This document shows, piece after piece, positions 21,959-33,225 of a stretch of DNA of 64,000 nt (position 1 is the stretch's first letter; each line of letters starts with the position of its first letter). The translations under genes were made by a program, and so were the position numbers. This stretch comes from Undaria pinnatifida (Eukaryota; Sar; Phaeophyceae; Laminariales; Alariaceae), in assembly GCA_012845835.1 (NCBI GenBank), contig JABAKD010000019.1:13533344-13597343 (forward strand), given 5' to 3'. The notes under the pieces were generated by a model, which was given only the letters and a program-made list of their open reading frames with translations, was not told the DNA's origin and searched no databases.

Positions 21959-24815
21959 TACTACCTGGCTTGATGTAAAGGAAAGGAACACCACTCAGCG
22001 ATCATCTACTACATGTTAGGGCATGTTTTCATGAACACCACTAACAAGAGCACCAAACATGGACGCGACATCTACAGGACTACAACATCTTCGACGACAG
22101 TGGGGAGAAAACAGGACGTATAAGCGTACACTATATATAGTCTAAACTAATGTAAAAAGTAAGTGCAGACAGGGATGTTAACACTGCGTAAACCACACGA
22201 CCGACCTATTACGCAGGGTATTCCGTGCCTCCATCCGCTTACATGATTGCCTGACAACCTCTACCATTCCAAACGCAGTGGAATGTGCCTAACGAAGTAA
22301 AGTCACCCTCGCGTTCAATAGTGGTGACATCGCATGTCCACGTGAGACAACCTTTACGAAACGCAGTAGCATATGCCTGACGAAGTAAAGTCACCCTCGC
22401 GTTCAATAGTAGTGACATCGCATATATATGACGTTGCATGCCCACATCAACTGCTGTATTTGTAAGATGTGTCTCTGTCTTAGAATTGGCGACCTCAGAG
22501 CCCCACAGCGGCACGGTAAAAATCATGGACGTGAAATCGTACATTTATTTGAGACAAAAGTGATTTGGAAAAGGAAGCACAGGCAGATGTGTTAAAATTG
22601 CGGTAAACAACCTTACCAACCCATTACGTAGGGTATTTCGTACATACCGTCTGCATGATCGCCTCCCAACCTATGCCAAGCGAAGTATTACTAACGAGGT
22701 AACGTAATTGAGCGCGTGTATACCAAGTATGACTAACGAGGTAACGTAATTGAGCACATGTATACCAAGCGTTCCTTTAAAACTGACGATTCGCATCCCT
22801 CCCTCTAATGCTCAATGGCGGAGACAGTACATGGCCACATACATCACCTCGCATGCTGTATTTGGCAATACGTATCTCTTTCGTATAATTAGCGATGTCA
22901 GAAAATAATGGTAACTGTATGATGATGGTGATAAACAGTGCATGATCGCCTGTTGTATTTGACAATACGTATCTCTTTCTTATAATTAGCGATGTCAGAA
23001 AATGACCCTGATAGCTACACTGTAGTTGTATGGGGAGTCGCCGACCAATATCCTTTATGAGGACACACAACTCGTAATGCGCGCGATCGGAGTATCACAC
23101 ACAGCTTGCAAAGATGAGTTTCGACGAAATCTTCGATCTCACAGCTGGAGTGTATTTTCATTTTTTATAAAATAATGGTACCTACAAATATTCTATAAAA
23201 TATTCTAGCTTTCGATCGATGTATCATACAATAACAAATTATGAAGATTTAACACGTTATTTACTGCACTTAAACACTGGGTTGCATGCTGCATCTAATA
23301 TCAAACCTTCTAGAATAGTAAACATTACAAGCCAGATGATATAAACGGATGTCTTTTTGCTTCAATCGTTAGGTTTGTGACCTTTGAGGATTCATAGTTT
23401 CCGCGCACATATTGAAATGCCCCGCCCCCCCCAACCCCCCCCTTTCCTCCCCCTCCACTGACCCCTCTTGTTAATAAAAAAAAACCCAACCCTCCCCCCT
23501 CGCCCCTCCGTCCAAGGTTTTTCCCCGCCCTTCCGCCTAATTTGTCCAAACGCCCCACTTACAATCAAAATCGGCCTGAGTAATAAACACCTATACGCAG
23601 TTGATATCACATCATTATCTTTCCGACCATCCATGACGTAGTTTTCAATTATTTTCCCCCCAAGCCCCCCCCCCCCCCCCCCCCCTCCAACGCCCCCTCT
23701 TTTCCGACCACCTGCACGATCGCCTAGACCTAGCACCACGCGTATAACAAGCTGCTACATATCTTTGATCTCACAGCCGAAGTGTATTTGAATATTATTT
23801 GTGACCTAAACCTCCTAAAAAATCCCCCCCCCCCCCCCCCTCCCCCCCTCTTGCTCTCCCGTACTCAAACGCCCCACCAAATATCGAAATCCGCCACATC
23901 AATAAACACTTCACGCACAGGATATCACCTCATTATCTTTCGAGAGCCATCCATGCCGCTGTGTCCCCCCCCCCCCCCCGCCTCGAACGCCCCCTTCTTC
24001 CCCATCACCCGCACCATCGCCTAGACCTAGCACCACACGTATAACAAACCCCTCACCTAAAGCCCTTCCTCCCCCCCCCCCACCCCCCCCACCTCCCCCC
24101 CGCACCCCCCCCGCCCCCACACCCCCCACCTCCTCCCCAACCCATCCCAACCCCACCCCCTCGAACACTCCACCCTCTTATTACTCACTGATTGTACGAC
24201 TTACCCCAGGATATACATGATAAACTGATGTGTTATTTCCAAAACCGTCACATTTATCCCGTCAAAATAATGTATAGTTTCCTGGCACATATTGAGCTGG
24301 CCCACACGCCCCCCCCCCCCCCCCCGCCCCAACCCCCCCCCCCCCCCCGCCCTCAATAATGTACTGGTGCCAAAACCGTCAGATCTATCCCCTCGAAAGG
24401 ATTTACAGCTTACATGCACAAATTGCCCGCTTGCCCCCCCCCCCCCCCCCCCCCTCCAAACCCGCTCGCCTTTGATCAAAACCAGGCCCCCACGTCCTTC
24501 AAAACTCCGCCCCACCCCCCTCACCGGTTATTCGACTTACAAGATTCACTAGATAAAAGGATACATTTCCCTTCACAGCTGTCAGATTGTCCCCCTCAGA
24601 AACGGGTATTATAGTTTCCGCGCACAGACTGACTAAAATCATCCTGTTGACCCTGATAGCTACACTGTAGTTGTAAGGGGAGTCGCCGACCTATATCCTT
24701 AATGAGGACACACAACTCGTAATGCGCGCGATCGAAGTATCACACACAGCTTGCAAAGATGAGTTTCGACGAAATCTTCGATCTCACAGCTGGAGTGTAT
24801 TTTCATTTTTTATAA
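21959..24815 (-). repeat. R1 copy (or two fused copies), minus orientation
   Basis: From right to left on the minus strand: T module (24,648-24,815), G-run modules 1-4 to about 23,830, further modules with the CATGACGTAG phrase to 23,420, tail from 23,330 (TCTAGAAGGTTTGATATTAG), an inserted T at 23,004-23,168, tail repeats (22,240-22,990) and a distal part 21,959-22,135 matching 10,620-10,800. It is the mirror of the plus-strand cluster at 6.6-11.2 kb, giving inverted repeats about 11 kb apart. Confidence 0.85.
23004..23168 (-). mobile_element. T module inserted in R1 tail, 5-bp flanking repeat AAAAT
   Basis: A 165-bp T module (GACCCTGATAGCTACACTG to CATTTTTTAT) sits between two AAAAT copies (22,999-23,003 and 23,169-23,173). 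Without it the flanks read as the uninterrupted sister sites at about 5,463-5,480 and 10,010-10,030. The A/T-rich right end and short target repeat suggest a small mobile unit, probably retroposed, although classification is inference. Confidence 0.65.
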
Positions 24816-24831
24816 TATATATATTCATGAT

Positions 24832-25450
24832 GAATAGGGGAGCTGTTTGTGATAATGGCACTACTTGATGCTGGTCTACGCATTACTTTGTTTGCCTTGT
24901 GGTAGAATATAAATAATCCAGCAGCCGATATACCGGAGTTAGCGTAGAACGCGCCGTAAAATAAGACACCCAACATGTACGTATTGATGTCTGGATGATC
25001 CTTTCCACCCGTGTTTGCACATTTTCTCTAGTAGTGTAGGTTTTGCGTTTATTGAAGGTACAATTTGGATTGAGGGCATTCAGTGTCGCCTCTACATGCC
25101 CTTGAGTGCTTCTCTATCAGGGAGGTATTCGTTGTTGTTGAACGAAACCCGAGGAGGACCTTTCGTATAAAGGCGCCGGCTCGGGGTCCGGTTTGTGATT
25201 AGGGTACGATTTGATGATGGTCAACGGAATACTTTGGGTGCCCTGTGTTGCGCAGTATTTATGCCTTGATGATCCTTATTTTCGTTTTTTTTGCCGTATT
25301 GTTTTACTCATGGACGTTCCGCGTACATTTGGAGTACATATTGGATTGAGGGCATGCAGTATCGCTCCGTTGTCCCTTTAGTGCTCTGTAAGTAAGTTCT
25401 TAAATTATGAAAGTAAACCCGGAGGTTTTTTCCAAGGCACCTTTGACTGC
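24832..25450 (+). repeat. Degenerate repeat units, copies 2 and 3 of 3
   Basis: Unit 2 has TTTGTTTGCCTTGTGGTAG, TGTCTGGATGATCCTTT and ATTTGGATTGAGGGCATTCA (near 25,072). Unit 3 has TTGATGATCCTTATTTT and ATTGGATTGAGGGCATGCA (near 25,342). Spacing is about 270 bp. Both are related to 20,495-20,770. Each ends with AAACCCGGAGG-like or AAACCTGGATG-like sequence. Confidence 0.6.
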
Positions 25451-25684
25451 GCCTCTTCCTTTTTTCAATCGTAAATAAAATGATTGCATGCAAACGCTTT
25501 TTCATTGATATCTGATGCCAAATCCTCTTTCGTTTCGCCAATAAGAAAAATGGGTTACCAAATCTAGTTCGGTATTTATTTGTGCACCATTTCATGCTTG
25601 ATATACTCAAGTTTTTTTAGGTGATGGCGCTTTGTTACAGCAGTGTGTTTTGCCTATGCCTGTTGTTTTTGTTGTACATGACCT

Positions 25685-26074
25685 TTTACTTCTGTACCAA
25701 ACTATGACCGCCAGAGTCTCAATTACGTTCCTATAAAACTCTTGGATATACTTGAAAAACAAAATGAACAGCTACAACTTATTTCGTCCATGTGCTGCCC
25801 TGCCGCACGCGAAGAATGGGCGCCGGCCATCGCCAGCGTCCATGCGGAGCCCTTGTACACCACAAAAGCATGGCCTTCCCGGTTAAGGAGCGTCGTCATT
25901 TCCATGGCCGCGGTAGGGCGGGTCCCCCGTTGTCCACCATTTGGATTTGAGCCAGTCGCGCACGAGGGTTTCTGTATCTCACCGACAAAATCAAGCGATT
26001 TGTTTTTGCGCAGCGTAGCTAAGCCTTTCTATTGCGGATTGATGTCGCATGATTTAAACGGCATGGAAGCTTAA
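25685..26074 (+). other. Protein-like open frame, unrecognised (about 130 codons)
   Basis: Stop-to-stop plus-strand frame ending at TAA 26,074. The 5' edge lacks an ATG; the first internal ATG is at about 25,789. The product is well mixed: YVPIKLLDILEKQNEQLQLI (possible amphipathic helix), CCPAAREEWAPAIASVHAEP, then FEPVAHEGFCISP. Third positions around 25,800-25,900 are G/C rich, as in coding DNA. The same frame remains protein-like after the stop for about 50 codons (MAVDHCKETLQTCLTNRSG). It may be a decayed gene or unknown element; no family recognised. Confidence 0.25.
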
Positions 26075-26770
26075 CTACAAAGAAACCCAGCGGCGTTACT
26101 CGCGCGGATGGCCGTGGACCATTGCAAAGAGACGCTCCAAACGTGCCTCACCAACCGTAGCGGTGATTCAGTATGTATAATTGATTTGGCGAAAAAGTGC
26201 TACTTGACCACTACAGCTTACACATGAGAAGCGAAGTATGCGACACCCTGGGTGATACACATCTAAGTGGTCGTGCGGTGCTATCATCCCATGAAACTGT
26301 AGGATTCAAGCGCCGACAGGTTGTCCTAAGGCTTTCTATCAATAGCGTGGTGCGACTAGTACCGCTGTATGAAAAAGTGTGCAACCCCTCCCCCGTGATG
26401 TCAATCTCGGTGGGAATCCCTTCACCACTGGCTCTTTAATATTCGGAGGATGAGACGTACAATGTCCTGGGTTAACGCGTGGGTGTATGCACCGTCGTAG
26501 AAAGTACTAGCGCGATATTGTCACTCCACGAAACGCCCGGACCGATTATCTGGCGTGATTTACTCATGGGCGTGACATACAACAATCAGACGATACGCAC
26601 GTTTGTATATTGGCGGCAGCGCAATCCTCTCACCTGAAGAGGCGGTCGGTTTCCATTGCCCACCGAGTGTCCTTGAGACCCCGTCTTGCTAGCAACGGGA
26701 TGTGGTTTGTCTTTGGTTGGTGCAGTGTACCGTCCCGCTTGTCCCAACTTTCGTCTCCCAACATCCACCG
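26075..26770. other. Unassigned
   Basis: The first part may belong to the same decayed coding region as the preceding frame. Nothing recognised from 26,240 to the start of the degenerate repeat block. Confidence 0.35.
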
Positions 26771-27610
26771 AAGGACCCGTTTCCACTCGGAACTGGACAC
26801 CTGCAACAGTCGATTCAACGGGTTTTCCACGCGTACATGCCGGCGTCATCGGCGTTTGTATGACCCTTGTGCAGTCAGCGGGCTACTCTTCAGGTCGTCT
26901 GAACGTTCTTTTGTGCAGTCAGCGGGCTACTCTCCAGGTTGTCTCAACGTTCTTTTCCCATCGTTTGCCTACAGGCCTGTTTCAACTCAGACCTGGACAT
27001 AAATCCATTCATGTACCTAGGAATTGTCGACGTTCGCGTTCGTTCTTGTTAAATTTCTCCGTTATGCTTGTTTCCGACTTTTTCATTTCCAAACATCCCT
27101 GAAACCACCCAATTCCATTCGGAACTGCACACTTGAGATTACCTGAAACAGTTTTTCCACGTTTACAGGCGACATCGGCGGTTGCCATGCCCTTGTGCAA
27201 TATTCCGTTGCCCTTGTGTATTCTTTCGTCATCTATCACCCAGGGAAGTGATCGTTTCGACTAGGAGTTTGACTACTACTGACGGAGGTTCTGTACTGAT
27301 AAGTACGACAAGTAAGCAGTAGTGGCGTTTGTGTTACAGTTGTGCAGTGTCACCTGCCGGTAGTCCCAACCTTCATCACCCAACTTCAAAATGACCGACA
27401 CGTTTCCATTCGGAACTCGGCACCTACGCACGCGATAAAACAGTCTCCTCGATGATTTATCATGGTCATATTCACAGGCCAGACACGACGCGATGTAGAT
27501 AATCTATCGTACACCTGCCGGTGTGAGATGTCGCGCAGGTTTCGCGTATAAGTAGATTTCCACCGCTTACCGCGAGGACCGTTTAAGCCCGGAATTAGAC
27601 ACCTGCCCAA
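26771..27610 (+). repeat. Irregular degenerate repeat block
   Basis: Five related patches of the form GTTTCCA(C/T)TCGGAACTGGACACCTG at about 26,775, 26,978, 27,108, 27,400 and 27,568, with ACAGGC...CATCGGCGXTTG between some of them. Inside it a tight 43-bp direct duplication (TTGTGCAGTCAGCGGGCTAC) lies at about 26,869-26,957. Spacing is irregular (about 130-290 bp), so it is an eroded tandem array. Confidence 0.6.
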
Positions 27611-28200
27611 TCCGGTCCAGGACATCAAGTTCCCCCCCCCCCCCCCCCCCCCCCTCTGACAGAACGGCGTTGGTTGGCAATGAATCTGCAAAACACAGCA
27701 ATTACTGGGTGAGCTAGACAACCGGGGTGCCGTCTTCTCTTTTTTAAGGACCAGTGGCGTATCGGGAATACCCGGTTCGTTTGTTGCCGATAACGGGTAT
27801 GTCGCTATTTCCGTGACCACAACGACCGCAGGACGCGATCTGATTTGCCAGCGCCGGTCACCAGCCGACGATGAGCCCATTTCTGACGGGTAGATCCGAA
27901 TTTGGCTGCTCAGCCCCTAGAAAGCACCCGATTACTGTAGCGCACCACCCGAGGAAAATGGCCGGGGTTTTCGACCCCAAAGAACGTCCCAACCGCCCAA
28001 TGCGTACCGTTCGAGTTAACTCTCCGTAATAAGATCAACGAAGACGGGCAAGAGCCACAACCACGTACCATTTGAGTTCATTCCTCAAATTGTCAACGAG
28101 GACGTGAGGAGAACCATCTGATTGACGTCCATTCGTTGTTGTTGTTCCATGACAGTCGAATGAAGTACAACAATGTTTATCTGTTTGCTTCACATATAGA
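27611..28200. other. Unassigned, with a 23-nt C run
   Basis: C run at 27,632-27,654 outside any recognisable R1 module. A minus-strand open frame of 164 codons (27,386-27,880) crosses this run and the degenerate repeat; I do not accept it as a gene. Confidence 0.45.
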
Positions 28201-29257
28201 TCATCCATGCCGCTGTGTTCCCCCCCCCCCCCCCCCCCCCCCCCCTCCAACGCCCCCTCTTTCCCGACCACCTGCACGATCGCCTAGACCTAGCACCACG
28301 CGTATAACAGGCTGATACATATCTTTGATCTCACAGCCGAAGTGTATTTGAATATTATTTGTGACCTAAACCTCCTGAAAAATCTCCCCCCCCCGCCCCT
28401 CTTGCTCTCCCTTACTCAAACGCCCCACCAAATATCGAAATCCGCCACATTAATAAACACTTCACGCACAGGATATCACCTCATTATCTTTCGAGAGCCA
28501 TCCATGCCGCTGTGTCCCCCCCCCCCCCCCCCCCCCCCGCCTCGAACGCCCCCTTCTTCCCCATCACCCGCTCCTTCGCCTAGACCTAGCACCACACGTA
28601 TAACAAACCCCTCACCTAAAGCCCTTCCCCCCCCCCCGCCCCCACCCTCCACCCTCCCCCCCCAACCCATCCCAACCCCACCCCCTCGAACACTCCACCC
28701 TCTCTTTACTCACTGATTGTACGACTTACCCCAGGATATACATGATAAGCTGATGTATTATTTCCATAACTGTCACATTTATCCCCTCAAAATAATGTAT
28801 AGTTTCCAGGCACATATTGAGCTGCCCCCCCCCCCCGCCCCAACCCCCCCCCCCCCCCCCCCGCCCCCAATAATATATACTGGTGCCAAAACCGTCAGAT
28901 TTATCCCCTCGAAAGGATTTATAGCTTACATGCACAAATTGCCCCTTTCCCCCCACCCCCCCCGCCCCCCTCCAAACCCGCTCGCTTTTGATCAAAACCA
29001 TGCCCCACTTTCCCTTCACAGCTGTCAGATTTTGTCCCCCTCAGAAACGGGTTTTATAGTTTCCGCGCACAGACTGACTAGAATCATCCTGTTGACCCTG
29101 ATAGCTACACTGTAGTTGTAAGGGGAGTCGCCGACCTATATCCTTAATGAGGACACACAACTCGTAATGCGCGCGATCGGAGTATCACACAGCTTGCAAA
29201 GATGAGTTTCGACGAAATCTTCGATTTCACAGCTGGAGTGTATATTAATTTTTATAA
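28201..29257 (-). repeat. R1 copy, minus orientation, well preserved
   Basis: From right to left: T (29,095-29,257), module 1, 2, 3 and 4 with C runs, including a 26-nt C run at 28,220. It is a direct repeat of 23,680-24,815 with very high identity by eye, but shorter near 28,990-29,015, where module 1 is abridged. The tail and T insertion are absent; unrelated sequence starts left of 28,200. Confidence 0.88.
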
Positions 29258-30460
29258 TAGATCTAGACTAGTAGAAGACCCCTCCTGCACATTCATTCAA
29301 TATATATATACCTATCATTAATACGGTACAGTATGGGCCTGATACGTAAGAACGCTAGTTTTCGGTTTCACGATTGTTATTTTTTTGTCGGGTGTAAAAC
29401 TTGCGTCAGCTATGATATACTGGTAGCACACGTGTACCACCTTTCTCTTTAGTCATTTTGTTTTTCTTGGACAGTTCGTCAACTCGAGAGTGAGTGGAGC
29501 CTATGCTGTGACCAATGACATGATTTTTCGACTTAATAAGGCGAGAGCAACTACTACAGCAACATGCCAGGCGCAACGAGCCAACGTACACGCCGTGCCA
29601 GTGAGCTGGGGCTGAGACCTGTGGCCGATTGTCAGTCAAGAACGCACCCACGCCCAGCCCGCAACCCGAACGCACGACCTCACGGCACTCGCGTCGGGTC
29701 GGTGCATCTGGCACATGCACGTTGCTGTAGTTGTTGTGGTACTCACATTTAATCGCAGAATCAAGTCCGTCCATCAAAGGACAGGCTCCAGCCACTATCT
29801 TCCAGGGAAATGCAGGCATATATCACAGCTGATGCAATGCATGCCTCCGCTAGAAATATATAAATATGAAATTAGGAGTCAGCCTACGACGTGCCAGGTC
29901 CATACTGTATCCATGCATGGCTGCTGCTGCAGCTGATGTCCGGGCACAACCAACAACTATCTACCCGATGAATGTGCGGGCATGCCCGCTGCCGTACGCG
30001 CAGCACGCAGATGCGCTCGTGTTCACAGATAGATGCATTACCCTTGGAATACACATGAATGACTCCGATTACATCAGTAGATGTCATCGGGCCGAACACC
30101 AACAACCGAGATCTAATAATGTTCGTAATGGGAGCTACTACTATTTAATACTATCACTAGACGCACTTCACACCCAGGTAGAAGTTATTGTGATTCGTCA
30201 GTGTTAGAAATACGTGTGTATATAACCACAAAATCAGGTAGCGTTAATTCTGCGATGACGTTTAGTAAATTTCGTTAATTTAATTTTGTACCGGTTCGCG
30301 GATTCCTGTTCGGAATTCCTGAACGCTGCTCTCTCAGAGCTTGAAAATGTTTGTTGAGATTTTTTGCCATATTTGACACTTCGGGCGTTTCCAATTGACT
30401 TAAGTTGGACGATCTTTGTCAGCTATTCCCAGTACCAAAAAATAAAACACAATATGTATA
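29258..30460. other. Mostly unassigned, with R2 fragments
   Basis: An R2 fragment in plus orientation lies at about 29,486-29,530 (GAGTGGAGCCTATGCTGTGA) and one in minus orientation at about 29,750-29,915 (AATCAAGTCCGT, GGACAGGCTCCAGCCAC, GTCAGCCTACGACGTGCC). These match the R2 array at 53.6-55.4 kb. The rest is unrecognised. Confidence 0.55.
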
Positions 30461-31777
30461 GAAATCGAAATCGGCCAGAGTAATAAACACCTCTACGCAG
30501 TTGATATCTCGTCATTATCTTTCTAATCATTTATGACGCAGTTCTCATTCTTTCCCCCCCTCCCCTCAACCCCCCCCTCCAACGCCCCCTTGTTTCCCAC
30601 CACCATCATGATCGCCTAGACCACCTAGCACCACGCGTATAACAAGCCCCTACATATCTTTGATATCAAAGCCGGATTGTATTTGAATATTATATGTGAC
30701 CTAAACCTCCCATAAACTCTTTCCCCGCCCCCCATTTTTTGTCCAGGTGATGGTGCGGGTGGTGGAAAAAGAGGGGGCAGGGGGGGCGGGGGGGGGTGGC
30801 AATTGCAGCAGCGGCATGGACGGCTTTAAAAAAGGTAATAAGGCGATATCCAGGGGGTGGAAGTGTTTGTTACTCTGGCGGATTTCGATATTTTTACATT
30901 ATCTGTGAGTTAGATCCCATGAAATTTCTTTCGCCCCCCGCCCCCCCCCGAACCCCCCTCCCCCACCCCCCCTCCCCGCTTGATTTTTTCCCCCGCTCCC
31001 TCTTGCTCAAAAGCCCCGCCTAATGGAAATCTGCCAGAGTGATAAACACTTCCACGCACTTGATATCACCTTCTTATCTTCCTAGAGTCATCCATGCCGC
31101 TGCTGCAACCCCCCCCCCCGCCGTCAACGCTCCCTCCTTCCCCACCACCCGCACCATCGCCTAGACCTAGCATCACGTGTATAGCAAACCCCTACAAATA
31201 TGCGACCTAAATATGTTGTTTCGAAAACCCTTTAGCCCCTTCCCCCCCCCCCCCCTTTCTCGGCCACCCCCACCCCCTCCAACGCTCCGCCGTCTCCTCA
31301 CTGGTTATACGACCTACAGGATATACATGATAAACTGGTCCATTCTTTCCAAAACCGTCAGATTTATCGCCTTAAAGGAGTTTTAGTTTCCACGCACAGA
31401 TAGAGCTGCCCCAACCGTCCCGCCCCCGCCCCCCTCTTGATCAAAATCAGGCCCCCACGTCCTTAAAAACTCCGCCCTCCCCTCACCGGATATTCGACTG
31501 ACAGGATTCACTTGATAAACTAATACATTTCCTTCCACAGCTGTCAGATTTTGTCCCCCTCAGAAACGGGTTTTATAGCTTCCGCGCACAGACTGCCTAA
31601 CATCACCCTGTTGACCCTGATAGATACACTGTAGTTGTAACGGGAGTCGCCGACCTATATCCTTAATGAGGACACACAACCAGTAGTACGCGCGATCGGA
31701 GTATCAAACACAGCTTGCAAAGATGAGTTTCGACAAAACATTCGATCTCACAGCTGGAGTTTGTTTTTTGTTTTACA
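30461..31777 (-). repeat. R1 copy, minus orientation, more diverged
   Basis: Ends on the right with a T module (31,608-31,777) and module 1 (31,440-31,600: TCAGAAACGGGTTTTATAGC). Left of that are modules with CATCCATGCCGCTGC, GCCTAGACCTAGCA and TGGCAGATTTCC in reverse orientation. A central piece (about 30,740-30,900) runs in the opposite sense (GGTGATGGTGCGGGTGGTGG), so the copy has an internal inversion or a small nested plus-strand fragment. Confidence 0.75.
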
Positions 31778-32928
31778 ATAATGCAATCACGATACAGCTA
31801 GCAAAAAATACATGCAACCGCATGGTTCGCCTTAATGAAATGTTTATACTATTTGTACGTGTAACGCTCCTAGATCGCATCCCCAGCCCTCGGCGTCGAT
31901 TCTTCGTGAAAAGATGCCGTCTGCAGCTGTACATGGTGTGTTTACTCTTAAACCTGCGTGCCTTAACCGTGGTTATTGGCCCTCAATAGGCCGCCAACGA
32001 GGCGCCCTTGTAACAATACTAACATTAGTATTACAGCATAGCTGACGTGACAGCCAAGACAGCAGTGTCGCTTACAATACGATAAAATATTTTCACAAGT
32101 GTACGTGCGTACTGCGTCGTTCTTTCTAGCAGCGAATATGAAATATACCTGGGATATATAAACCAATATTCGAACTTCAATGGAGAGTAGGAGCAACAAC
32201 CAATACATAGTTACTGCAGATATTATCACAAGACAGCAATAGTGTGAATAATACGCACTACATCAGCATCGGAACGTACATTCTACAGCAGTGCATCAGT
32301 AGAAAATACATGTATATTCAACAGCAGTAAAGTACCGCCTTACGGTGATGGGTAGTACACACAATAAAGGAAGTAACACAAATCGTATTCATCCTAGAGT
32401 ACTAAATGGACATCTCCGATGATCAGAGTGTTTCTCGTCATAGCTGCAATGGTGCAAGAATAACGCAAGGACATCAAGCGGTTAGTTAGTTCCTGTCCGT
32501 CCTCGTCGGTAAAAAGAGGCATGAACGCGAACGGTGCGTAGTGAGTGGTTGTGTCGTTCTCATTAAACACCCCATCTATTTTAGAGTAATGAGCTATGAT
32601 AATCGGGTACCTTTTTTTAGGGGTGGACCGATAAAATTGGGGCTATACGGCGGAAGTGTGGCCATCGAGGGGGAGTGAACGGCGTCCATAAATCAGGCGT
32701 GCATCCGTCGTTGCCGTCACTGAAATAACAAGGTGTCTGATTTCGGCCACAACGGCGCCGGGTATACCAGATTTTGGCCACTGGTATTCTCTACAACAAC
32801 GTGGCAGTCATTTCTTTAAGTCTAGCCCTGTCCCCGGTGCAAATGTAATGCATCATACAATATTAGCTCAAGGAAGTCATTCTCCTAGCACATAGGCCGA
32901 GTTACAGGGGGGTTCTAGTCACTTGTGA
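31778..32928. other. Unassigned
   Basis: No repeat or gene recognised in 1.15 kb. Base composition shifts from AT-rich (31,780-32,600) to balanced. Confidence 0.4.
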
Positions 32929-33051
32929 GGTTCTCCCTTACGGGCGGGCTGGTCGTGTATCAAGTTGAAGGATCAAACAAGCCATATTCGAGGACACGGA
33001 ATCCAACGTATACATGTAATCATAGCTTCGACGGCAGCAGATGAAACCGAG

Positions 33052-33225
33052 ATGAATGAACATATTCGTCAAGCACAAATAAACAAGAGGATTAAGATCT
33101 TCTTCGAGAAAGGCTACGGTACTATCAAATTTGCCACTAAGATTCGTTGTCGCTTAGGGGTCGTCGTTTTCCAGCGGCTCAGAGAGTGCCTACCAAACGC
33201 GTTCAAGAGTAGGATCCACAAGTAA
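33052..33225 (+). CDS. Short frame with helix-turn-helix-like segment
   Basis: ATG at 33,052 opens 57 codons ending TAA at 33,223-33,225; the frame is open further upstream to about 32,929 without another ATG. The product contains RIKIFFEKGYGTIKFATKIR, whose spacing resembles the DNA-binding helices of Tc1/mariner-like or other HTH proteins (charged helix, GYGT turn, second helix). The Copia LTR begins at the base after the stop. It may be a transposase N-terminus, the end of a host exon, or chance. No start context or promoter supports it strongly. Confidence 0.22.
   Translation: MNEHIRQAQINKRIKIFFEKGYGTIKFATKIRCRLGVVVFQRLRECLPNAFKSRIHK

Noticed and set aside
27386-27880. 164-codon minus-strand frame
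   Set aside because: It crosses a 23-nt C run (poly-Gly) and part of a degenerate repeat; no domain is recognised.
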